DNA from: Chitinophagaceae bacterium
Lineage (GTDB): Bacteria; Bacteroidota; Bacteroidia; Chitinophagales; Chitinophagaceae
Assembly: GCA_023229465.1 (NCBI GenBank)
Contig: JALNZE010000007.1
Coordinates: 1-64,000, forward strand
Reading direction: 5' to 3'
DNA length: 64,000 nt
This document shows, piece by piece, positions 9,674 through 17,451 of the stretch (the first letter of the stretch is position 1; each line of letters starts with the position of its first letter). The notes under the pieces were generated by a model. The model worked only from the letters and a program-made list of their open reading frames with translations. It was not told the DNA's origin and did not search any database. The translations under genes were made by a program, and so were the position numbers.

Positions 9674-10306
9674 ATGAAGCATCATTTTATCACTGTTGAA
9701 GGAAATATAGGCGCGGGTAAAACTACCCTTACCCATTTATTAGCCAAACACTTTAATGCAAGGCTGATACTGGAAGAATTTGCGGATAACCCCTTTTTGC
9801 CTAAATTTTATGAAAATCCATCTCAATACGCATTCCCCCTGGAATTGTTCTTTATGGCAGAAAGATACAAGCAATTGAAAGATATGATTCATACAAAGGA
9901 ACTGTTTCAAAGCGTTACTATCTCAGACTATCTCTTTACAAAATGTCTTTTGTTTGCGAAAGTAAATTTGCCGGAAGAGGAGTTCAGGCTATACCAGAAA
10001 TTATTCGATATCATACAACAACAATTAACTTTTCCTGATATCCTGGTATACCTGCACGCCCCCGTACAAAAACTACAGGCCAACATTAAAAAAAGAAACC
10101 GGGCATACGAACAGGGTATCGCGGATGAATACCTGTTTACTTTACAGGAAACCTATACCAGCTATATTAAACAACATAATATCAAGACCATTTTTATTGA
10201 TGCCAGCAATGCCGATTTTGTGGGTAATGAAAAACACCTGCAGGTAGTAATAGATGCACTCGATAAAGATTACGAGGATGGACAACATTACTTTAGTTTG
10301 CCCTAG
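9674..10306 (+). CDS. Deoxynucleoside kinase
   Basis: The product phosphorylates deoxynucleosides for the salvage pathway. I place the start at the ATG giving MKHHFITVEGNIGAGKTT; the open frame extends 8 codons further without a good start. The P-loop GNIGAGKTT is at residues 9-17, an EEF motif follows, SDYLFTK matches the family's conserved substrate-site region, and the lid contains KKRNRAYEQGI. At 210 residues it has the length of the bacterial dAdo/dGuo kinase family. Exact base specificity cannot be read from the sequence. Confidence 0.92.
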   Translation: MKHHFITVEGNIGAGKTTLTHLLAKHFNARLILEEFADNPFLPKFYENPSQYAFPLELFFMAERYKQLKDMIHTKELFQSVTISDYLFTKCLLFAKVNLPEEEFRLYQKLFDIIQQQLTFPDILVYLHAPVQKLQANIKKRNRAYEQGIADEYLFTLQETYTSYIKQHNIKTIFIDASNADFVGNEKHLQVVIDALDKDYEDGQHYFSLP

Positions 10307-10391
10307 AACTTCGATAAGTATGATTAGAAAGATAAGCTATGATTTTAAAACAGGCATGGTCTGAATCTTTCGTAAAATTTAATTCCCCCTT

Positions 10392-11639
10392 ATGCCTAAA
10401 CCCGTGAAAAAACATGATCCGTTTGCAGCTATTCGCATTCCGGAATACCGGAACCTGATGTTAGGGCGGTTCCTGTTTATTATGGGTCTTCGGATGATGG
10501 GTACCCTTGTGGGCTGGTGGGTGTATGAATTAACCAATGACCCTTTTGCCATCGGATTAATAGGTTTGTCGGAAGTAATTCCGGCTGTATCCTTATCACT
10601 CTATGCCGGCCATGTAATAGACATCAGTGAAAAAAGAAAACTGCTTCTTCGTGGAGTGGCGCTCTATTTTTCCTGTGCGCTGGTTCTACTGGGTCTTTCC
10701 ACTCACTATACTTCTACGCAGCTAAGTAATCACTGGATCGCGTTCAGTATATATGTGGTTATTTTTTTTACCGGTATTTTCCGCGCTTTTACCGGGCCCG
10801 CTTTTGGCACCATGGTAGCCTCCATTGTTCCGAAAGAAACATTACAAAATGCCATTACCTGGAACCAGGGTACCTGGCTTACCGCATCTGTAACCGGCCA
10901 CGCATCCGTTGGCTTTTTAATAGCAGGCATTGGCAATACCGTTTCCCTGGCTATTATCTGTTTATTGGTATTACTGGGGTTTAGTTTTATGTATCAACTG
11001 AAACCTAAACCCGCTTTGAATGAACCGGGCGAGAAGAATACTATCGACAGTGTTAAAGAAGGACTAAACTTTGTATTTAAAACCAAAGAATTGCTGGGGG
11101 CACTTACACTCGATCTGTTTGCAGTATTGTTTGGTGGCGCCGTTGCCATGATCCCTGTCTTTGCCAAAGACATTCTAAAAGTTGGGCCCATCGGTTTTGG
11201 CTGGCTAAATGCCGCGGCAGATATTGGCTCCATTATCATCATTATTATACTTACGCTATCACCGATACATACAAAGCATGGAAAGAAACTACTGCTCGCG
11301 GTTGGTGGTTTCGGTGTTTGTATCATCATTTTCGCCCTCTCTAAATTTTTCTGGCTATCCTTTGCGGTGTTATTATTAAGCGGCATATTAGACGGAATCA
11401 GTATGGTGATAAGAGGAACCATCCTTCAGCTTAAAACCCCTGCTCATATGAGGGGAAGGGTTATGAGTGTCAATTCCATGTTTATCAACAGCAGTAACGA
11501 ATTGGGCCAGTTTGAGAGTGGAGTTGCCGCTAAATTAATGGGCGTGATACCTTCTGTAGTGTTCGGAGGCTGCATGACGGTATTCGTGGTAGTTAGTACC
11601 TGGATAAAAGCCCCCAACTTACGAAAAATGGAATACTAA
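10392..11639 (+). CDS. MFS transporter
   Basis: The 415-residue protein has twelve predicted transmembrane helices in two halves with a cytoplasmic loop around residues 195-225. The first loop contains the major-facilitator motif in degenerate form (AGHVIDISEKRKLLLRG), as in the EntS/MFS_3 exporter subfamily. The C-terminal half contains MRGRVMSVNSMFINSSNELG, characteristic of that subfamily. It probably exports a small molecule by proton antiport. It stands 85 bp after the deoxynucleoside kinase; a functional link is not evident. Confidence 0.9.
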   Translation: MPKPVKKHDPFAAIRIPEYRNLMLGRFLFIMGLRMMGTLVGWWVYELTNDPFAIGLIGLSEVIPAVSLSLYAGHVIDISEKRKLLLRGVALYFSCALVLLGLSTHYTSTQLSNHWIAFSIYVVIFFTGIFRAFTGPAFGTMVASIVPKETLQNAITWNQGTWLTASVTGHASVGFLIAGIGNTVSLAIICLLVLLGFSFMYQLKPKPALNEPGEKNTIDSVKEGLNFVFKTKELLGALTLDLFAVLFGGAVAMIPVFAKDILKVGPIGFGWLNAAADIGSIIIIIILTLSPIHTKHGKKLLLAVGGFGVCIIIFALSKFFWLSFAVLLLSGILDGISMVIRGTILQLKTPAHMRGRVMSVNSMFINSSNELGQFESGVAAKLMGVIPSVVFGGCMTVFVVVSTWIKAPNLRKMEY

Positions 11640-11675
11640 GATTTTTGTATCTTGTTACTTCATTACCCACTTAAT

Positions 11676-12581
11676 ATGCCTACTATGCAACGCCGTTCTT
11701 TTATTCGTAATACAGGATTAACCGCCGGATTCATGGCCCTCTCATCCAGAGAATTATTGGCCGCATTGCTGCAACAGCCTGCTTTTAAAATACAAGCGCT
11801 CAGGGGAAATGTGAGCATATTTTCTGAAAGAGGCGGCACCATCGCTTTTTATGAGTCGAAAGACGGGTTTGCAGTGATTGACTCACAATTTCCGGATCCT
11901 GCCAAACACCTGGTAGAGGAATTAAGGAAAATAAAAGAACTGCCTGTTAAGTTCCTCATCAATACCCACCACCACGGAGACCATACCGGTGGAAATATCT
12001 CTTTTAAAGATATTGCGGAGCATGTAGTGGGACACGTAAATTGTTTGGCTAATTACAAAAGGATTTCAGAACAAAATAAATCGCTCGACAAACAACTATT
12101 TCAGGATATCACTTTCGGCGATAGCTGGAAACAAAAGATGGGTAAGGAAAAAATCAGGGCTTACTATTTTGGGGCCGCTCATACCAATGGCGATGCTATC
12201 ATTCATTTTGAACAGGCTAATATCGCGCATATGGGCGATCTTCTCTTTAACAGGATGCACCCGTTCATAGACAGAAGTGCAGGCGCTTCCATCAGTAACT
12301 GGATACAGGTAATACAAAAAGCCCGCGATACATTTGATACGGATACACAATTTGTTTTCGGTCATGCGGCAGATCCTGAAAAAATTACCGGAAGCCTGGA
12401 AGACCTGGCCGAATTTGAATCGTATCTGCAAAAATTACTGGATTTTGTCAGCGCCGAAATCAAAGCGGGTAAATCAAAAGAAGAGGTCATTAAAAATAAA
12501 GATATCCCCGGCCTTAACTGGAAGGCCCCGGGCGCTGAAAGAAGCCTTACAGCCGCCTATGATGAACTTACTTCAAAGTAA
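11676..12581 (+). CDS. MBL-fold metallo-hydrolase with TAT-type signal
   Basis: The protein starts with MPTMQRRSFIRNTGLTAG, whose Arg-Arg-Ser-Phe-Ile followed by a hydrophobic stretch looks like a twin-arginine signal, so export of a folded metalloprotein is likely. The metal-binding signature NTHHHGDHTGGN lies near residue 105, with further ligands in AAHTNGDA, MGDLLF and FGHA, the pattern of the metallo-beta-lactamase fold. The reaction (thioesterase, lactonase, beta-lactamase-like or other) cannot be fixed. An upstream in-frame TTG start at 11652 is less plausible than the ATGs at 11676 or 11685. Confidence 0.9.
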   Translation: MPTMQRRSFIRNTGLTAGFMALSSRELLAALLQQPAFKIQALRGNVSIFSERGGTIAFYESKDGFAVIDSQFPDPAKHLVEELRKIKELPVKFLINTHHHGDHTGGNISFKDIAEHVVGHVNCLANYKRISEQNKSLDKQLFQDITFGDSWKQKMGKEKIRAYYFGAAHTNGDAIIHFEQANIAHMGDLLFNRMHPFIDRSAGASISNWIQVIQKARDTFDTDTQFVFGHAADPEKITGSLEDLAEFESYLQKLLDFVSAEIKAGKSKEEVIKNKDIPGLNWKAPGAERSLTAAYDELTSK

Positions 12582-13071
12582 CCCTTAGCTTTTCAAGAAC
12601 GTAATAGACGGCCGGGCAAAAACTGGCATTTTTTAAGGTAATCAGTGGCCGCTTGAAAAATACATCTTCATCGGTATACGGGAACCGATGACAGTCGGAT
12701 GGCCTTACTTCATAAATACTGCAATAATTATCCGCTCCTAAAAAAGGACAGGGTTTGTTCTGGGTTACGTAATCACCATCCGTATCCAGGAATAAGTAGG
12801 TCTCTATAAAATCACCTTCTTTCATCCCCAAATGTTTGCTGATGCGTTTGATATCCGGCGTTTTAAACCGTGGCGAATAGCTTTTACAGCAATTCGCGCA
12901 TTTTAAGCAATCAATATGGCTGAATGCCTCCTCATGCAGGCCCGGTAATTGTTTTAAAGTTTTATTTTTATTTTTTTCAGCGTTTTGCAGTACCCGTTTG
13001 TACTGTTTTTCGTGTTCAGCGCCGCGTTTTTCCCAATTATCTAATTTTACTTCACTCATAATAGCAACCAT
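12568..13071 (-). CDS. YkgJ-family cysteine cluster protein
   Basis: The 167-residue protein contains the CxxCxxCC metal-binding signature CLKCANCCKSYSPRF at about residues 55-69 and later cysteines in CPFLGADNYCSIYEVRPSDC, the pattern of the zinc/iron-chelating UPF0153/YkgJ family. The N-terminus is a charged helix rich in Lys and Glu. Its 3' end overlaps the end of the convergent metallo-hydrolase gene by 14 bp. The start could also be the ATG at 13059 (MSEVKLDNW). The biological role of this family is not established. Confidence 0.9.
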   Translation of the reverse strand: MVAIMSEVKLDNWEKRGAEHEKQYKRVLQNAEKNKNKTLKQLPGLHEEAFSHIDCLKCANCCKSYSPRFKTPDIKRISKHLGMKEGDFIETYLFLDTDGDYVTQNKPCPFLGADNYCSIYEVRPSDCHRFPYTDEDVFFKRPLITLKNASFCPAVYYVLEKLRVTLK

Positions 13072-13160
13072 TCATTTAACTTATCCTGTAAGCGCTCACC
13101 CATACATTTACTTTGTAAATTTACTATATTTAATTCACGTGAATTCTACCTGTTGAATAT

Positions 13161-13193
13161 AAATGCCGGCCAACTTTTAATCGGCCGGCATTT
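13161..13193 (-). terminator. Hairpin downstream of the protease fragment
   Basis: A perfect 11-bp inverted repeat (AAATGCCGGCC and its complement) with an 11-base loop lies about 20 bp past the stop of the T9SS fragment. The arms are flanked by AT-rich sequence rather than a long T run, so termination is plausible on the minus strand but not certain. Confidence 0.65.
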
Positions 13194-13214
13194 ATAAAAT
13201 CAATAACACGTTGC

Positions 13215-14603
13215 CTATTTTGCAACTAAAATTTTATACTCCTCCCAGTTTGTTCCGTTAAATACCCTTACTAGGTAGGTATCTGTCGGCAAAAAAGATA
13301 TATCAATAGTTGCTGTGTTTGTTCCTTTAGAAAATTTGAGCCTCTTTTTAAAATTACCCAGTTTATCAATAATCTCAATTTCAGTAAATGGAGTTTTTTC
13401 AGCTTTGTTTTGCGCTGAAGAAACTTTCGTATTAGGTGAAACGGTTATGGTTGAAGTAGCAGGATTTGGCGAAACACTATATGAGGAATAGCCACATCCA
13501 TAGGTCATTACCGGGAAAGTAACAACGTAGGGAACATATTGTGAAACTCCACAATTAACTGCTCTTACTGTTACGTTACAATCAGTGGAATTATTCCCAT
13601 TGTTAGGAACAAATACACCAATATCGTGCGTGGCCCAGTAATCTGTTGATACATTTATTACAGTAGCCCCACCACTAAAATAGCCTCCTCCAAAAGCGGT
13701 TAACTGAAAGCCGGCAGCGCCAGGCGGATTGTAATTTGGAATAGAAAAATACTGCCAGGTATTGAGTTGCGATGGACACAGTGTTATCTGTTGGTTGCAT
13801 GAGCCATTACCTATTGTTTGACAGGTAATTGTTGGAGGACCGGTAACTATGATATTGGGTTTACTAATTGATATGTTACAACCGTTTGATATATTCGCTG
13901 TCAAAGTGATTACCCCATTTGCATAGCTTATGAGTTTGGTTTGTGTAGCGTAAGGTGCATCTATCGTAACAATTTGATTAGGCGTAGCTTGCCAATATAC
14001 CGATGCACCGGCAGGTAAATTAGAAATAGTATAATCGCTGGATGTTCCACAAACAGTATTATCTCCGGTTATTGAATTGCCGGAGAATACTGCATCACCA
14101 ACAGTGACGAACTTATTTGCAATTGTAATACCACATCTGTTTGGAATATTGATTGTTGCTGTAAACATAACAGTACCGCTACTTACCCATGAAGCCACTC
14201 CTCCTGCCGAAATGGTGGCAACATTGTTATTTGAACTTGTCCAGGCAATGGTACTTCCTGTGGGTAATCCACCAACTGCATAAGTAGCCGTACCATTAGT
14301 ACATAAAGCATCGTTCCCGGTTATTGAATAGTCATAGTATATTGCATCGCCAACAGTGACAGATTTACTCGAAATGGCAATACCACATCTGTTTGGAATA
14401 TTGATTGTTGCTGTAAACATAGCAGTACCGTTACTTACCCATGAAGCCACTCCTGCCGATGAAATGGTGGCAACATTATTATTTGAACTTGTCCAGGCAA
14501 TGGTACTACTTGTGGGTAATCCACCAACTGCATAAGTAGCAGTACCATTAGTACATAAAGAGTTGTTTCCGGCTATTGGATAAAGATTTGGAATGCTGTT
14601 TAT
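13215..14603 (-). pseudogene. Detached C-terminal part of the T9SS protease (PKD/Ig-like repeats and sorting domain)
   Basis: This frame has no proper start: the only candidate is a GTG at 14450 inside a repeat unit. It stays open upstream to the stop of the subtilisin gene at 14600, where reading continues as NSIPNLYPIAGNNSLCTNG, so it looks like the other half of the same protein, thrown out of frame by a one-base change near 14600-14606. It holds two near-identical 84-residue repeats (252-bp DNA period; for example WTSSNNNVATIS) plus a diverged third, then a type IX secretion sorting domain (YSVSPNPATSTITVSP, IEIIDKLGN, YLVRVFNG, ending KILVAK). Confidence 0.8.
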
Positions 14604-16357
14604 AATACGGCACAGGCATTCAATCTGCCATTACCCAACTCTGCTGACCAACCATTCGCATTATAAGCATACCCACCAACTTTATCAGCGCTTTTAGTAA
14701 TAATGTCAAAAACTTGCAGTTGGGTTAAATTATTGTTTAATGATAATACAAGTGCGGCAACAGCAGCCACTTGAGGGCACGCAGCGGAAGTGCCGCCCAT
14801 ACGTCCCGTGTAAGACAAATTATTTGTACCGGTGGCTGGTAATATTTCACCTAATGCCGGAGCGGCTAATGGCCAGTCAGGATCATTCCATTGATTATAC
14901 CCATTATATCCAGGAATATCAATAGTCCAAACTTCTAAACCTTCTCCAGCAATACCGAAAGAAGCTGGCGGCATTAAAGGATATGCCTTATGCGATGGTG
15001 CAACAATATCAATAATTTGATTTGTTCCACTTGCTGTTGCATTGCTAGTTGGGCTATAATCTGCCTGTTTATCATCTCTGTCTGATGCGCCTACTGTTAG
15101 CACACCGTTTATTTGAACATTACTTGGGAAGCCAACGGTACCATTATGTCCAAGATAAGAACGATAAGCCGAATTACCCGCTGCAAATGCAACAACACAC
15201 CCAAGGTTTCCTCTTCCCAGTGTAACAGCCCTGTTGATGGCAGCTACAATTACAGGAATAAAATTCGGATTGTCAGTGTATTGCCAACCCCAGCTATTTG
15301 AAATAACATCTGCCCCATTTTGCCAGGCGAAATCTATTGATGAAGCAACACTATTATTGCTAACACTATTACCACTATTATCAAATATTTTAATTGGCAT
15401 GATACGAACATTCGGTGCAATACCTGTTATCCCTTCATTATTATTTTGTGTGGCCGCAATAATGCCGGCACAGGCATTACCGTGATTAAAGTTTAATCCG
15501 GGAGAAGGGTCATTAGCATTTTCTCCTGGAACAAAATTTGAACCATTTAAACGCACTTGTCTCGTATTTGGCAGATCTGGATGGTCTGGGGTTACTCCCG
15601 CATCAATTACCGCAACAATAATATTATTATTGCCAGTTGTCATAGTCCATGCCTGGGTAGCATTTATATCCGCTCCTGATGTGCCTGCATGATTTTCAAC
15701 TGGATTAAAAACCTGCCCGGTATTTCGTAAGTAAAACTGATTATTGAAATAAGTATCATTGGGAATTACCTGGTGCATATCAATTGGCATGATAAAATCT
15801 GGATGACTATATTTAACCAAACCACTTTCCTGAATTTTGTTGGCAACTTCACAGGCATCATACGTAGAAGCTATTTCAATAACACTATAAAATTTTCCTT
15901 CCCTTACCTTTACATAGGCATCCAATCCGTTTTTCTTTATTACTTCATAAATAGTTAATCCATCATTGGGTTCTACTACTATTTCATTGGCATAATACAT
16001 TTGCTGCTCTTTATACTTGTATGCGGGTTTAATAAGCTCAATATCCATCATTTTACCACTGAGCAACTGGTCAATGTTTTTAGTTCCGTTTTTTACATCT
16101 ATTGTTATAGTAGTTTCGTTTTGATACTGGATTTTTTTCTTATCGCCCACTTCTGCTATCAAAACCAATTTAAGTTCATTTGCTCTTTCCTTATTCTTGA
16201 ACTTTACTACAAACTTATCGGGTACTTCCTCAATAAAAACTTTTTCACTAAACGCATAGTAAAACTTTCTTTTATCCGGGGGCTTTTGTGCAGTAATCAA
16301 AATGAACACTAAGCAAACTGCTAAAATAAATGTTAAGGAGAATACCATCTTTCTCAT
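14600..16357 (-). CDS. Subtilisin-like S8 serine protease (N-terminal part of a split gene)
   Basis: The 585-residue product has a signal peptide (residues 1-23), a propeptide-like region to about residue 200, and a peptidase S8 domain with the full triad: Asp252 in VAVIDAGVTPDHPD, His292 in NFNHGNACAG and Ser524 in MGGTSAACPQVAAV. It ends abruptly with LNACAVL just where related proteins continue into Ig-like repeats and a T9SS signal, both of which are found directly downstream in another frame. As it stands the protease would reach the periplasm but lack its outer-membrane export tag. It follows a lipoprotein gene by 10 bp. Confidence 0.9.
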   Translation of the reverse strand: MRKMVFSLTFILAVCLVFILITAQKPPDKRKFYYAFSEKVFIEEVPDKFVVKFKNKERANELKLVLIAEVGDKKKIQYQNETTITIDVKNGTKNIDQLLSGKMMDIELIKPAYKYKEQQMYYANEIVVEPNDGLTIYEVIKKNGLDAYVKVREGKFYSVIEIASTYDACEVANKIQESGLVKYSHPDFIMPIDMHQVIPNDTYFNNQFYLRNTGQVFNPVENHAGTSGADINATQAWTMTTGNNNIIVAVIDAGVTPDHPDLPNTRQVRLNGSNFVPGENANDPSPGLNFNHGNACAGIIAATQNNNEGITGIAPNVRIMPIKIFDNSGNSVSNNSVASSIDFAWQNGADVISNSWGWQYTDNPNFIPVIVAAINRAVTLGRGNLGCVVAFAAGNSAYRSYLGHNGTVGFPSNVQINGVLTVGASDRDDKQADYSPTSNATASGTNQIIDIVAPSHKAYPLMPPASFGIAGEGLEVWTIDIPGYNGYNQWNDPDWPLAAPALGEILPATGTNNLSYTGRMGGTSAACPQVAAVAALVLSLNNNLTQLQVFDIITKSADKVGGYAYNANGWSAELGNGRLNACAVL

Positions 16358-16367
16358 AAGTAATATT

Positions 16368-16862
16368 TTATAGAGGTGATATACAGGTTATTAAAATTTC
16401 TTTTCTCCGAAAGCTAAACAATGGAGGCAATTGAATATTAGCCGGAACATTGCAATCGTAGTTATGGAATGTATTATTACTCGTAAACGTGTAATTAAAT
16501 TTAATTTTGAATTTATTCTGAACATCAGGTTTAAATAAATAGGGGAACATTCCATCAACTCTATCTGATGGAAGAAATTGAAAAAGGCTGTCTGGTATGC
16601 CATAAGTAAGTGCTGTGTCCCTTGTAGCCCCATTGTCAATTTCAATAATAAAACCTGCTCCCATTACTTTTTGTGCACTCATAAAATTGTAGCAATAGTC
16701 AAAGCCAATTATCCTGCCCTTTGAAGAAACAGTGGCACATGAATCAGGATTTGGCTTTACTACAGTCGTTTGGGTTAACTCAGTATTTTCCTTATTACAA
16801 CTGAAAAACGAGACCAGGATAAATAAAATACCCGTAAGTGACAATAAGATTATCTTTTTCAT
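16368..16862 (-). CDS. Hypothetical lipoprotein
   Basis: I place the start at the ATG giving MKKIILLSLTGILFILVSFFSC; the longer upstream frame has no signal and is unlikely. The 164-residue product has a typical lipobox (Val-Ser-Phe-Phe-Ser-Cys) and a Thr/Asn-rich mature part containing the phrases GRIIGFDYCYNF and FIIEIDNGATRD. No family is recognised. It lies 10 bp upstream of the S8 protease and is probably in the same transcript, so it may be an accessory of that secreted protease. Confidence 0.75.
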   Translation of the reverse strand: MKKIILLSLTGILFILVSFFSCNKENTELTQTTVVKPNPDSCATVSSKGRIIGFDYCYNFMSAQKVMGAGFIIEIDNGATRDTALTYGIPDSLFQFLPSDRVDGMFPYLFKPDVQNKFKIKFNYTFTSNNTFHNYDCNVPANIQLPPLFSFRRKEILITCISPL

Positions 16863-17008
16863 ACCACTGTTTTTTGCATTGACACTACAAATCTTTCTTT
16901 CGTTGCAACACCCGATAGATGTTGACTCGCATCTGTTGCCACAACCGTGAAAACACCCTATTTTCCAGGAAACAGGGGGGGCAATCGCTTCCGGCAAACC
17001 GGTTTTGT

Positions 17009-17134
17009 TTAGCCAGTAAGTATATCCTTCATCTCAATATTTTCTTTTAGCCCGGCAGGTACTTTTTTACAACCAAAAAAAACGAAAAGGATACATAAAA
17101 CTCCAGTGAGTAGCAGTAGATTAGTATTTTTCAT
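17009..17134 (-). CDS. Tiny putative lipoprotein (41 residues)
   Basis: This short frame reads MKNTNLLLLTGVLCIL and continues to a lipobox-like Val-Phe-Phe-Gly-Cys followed by KKVPAGLKENIEMKD. The N-terminal signal and cysteine make it a credible lipoprotein, but only 19 residues follow the cysteine. It may be a real small lipoprotein or the remnant of a longer one related to the neighbour at 16368-16862, which has a similar signal. It lies 147 bp upstream of that gene on the same strand. Confidence 0.45.
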   Translation of the reverse strand: MKNTNLLLLTGVLCILFVFFGCKKVPAGLKENIEMKDILTG

Positions 17135-17451
17135 TATATCAGTTTAAAATTAAAAGGACCAGGCTTACTTATTTTTATACAGTAAAACGGCAATTCTACA
17201 CATTACCCAAGACAGGGGGATGTCTTTAAAGGGTTCGGATACCACACTCAGTGAATGAAATCTACGACTTGTTTAATAAAGTACCTAACTTATTTCAACA
17301 CCTGCCCAAATTGCACACCCTTTCCCCAAGTTCAATAAGCCCTTTATTATCCTGACATATCCGCTTACCTTTGCGGCGATTTAACCGTGCCCGCTTTGCA
17401 GGCATCGTTCTACACGACAGGTAACTGAAACTCAAAACTTCGCAATAGTAT
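17135..17451. other. Intergenic region upstream of gcvP
   Basis: These 317 bp between divergent genes hold no gene. Apart from the promoter-like element listed separately, I found no glycine-riboswitch aptamer: no recognisable paired conserved cores are visible. The left part faces the small lipoprotein and presumably holds its promoter. Confidence 0.5.
17343..17373 (+). promoter_or_regulatory. Bacteroidota-type promoter of gcvP
   Basis: A -7 element TACCTTTG at 17366-17373 matches TAnnTTTG, and TTTA at 17343-17346 stands 19 bp upstream in place of the -33 TTTG. The implied transcript would start about 80 bases before the gcvP ATG. The spacing follows the published Bacteroides consensus; the call rests on pattern only. 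Confidence 0.55.

Noticed and set aside
14131..14420. CRISPR-like spaced repeats
   Set aside because: The repeats are 252 bp apart, coding, and tandem protein domains, not short direct repeats with unique spacers.
16863..16997. 45-codon N-terminal extension of the lipoprotein at 16368
   Set aside because: The extension is Cys-rich without family features, while the internal ATG gives a perfect lipoprotein signal.
17135..17451. Glycine riboswitch upstream of gcvP
   Set aside because: I looked for the conserved aptamer cores and found none; only a plain promoter-like element is visible.
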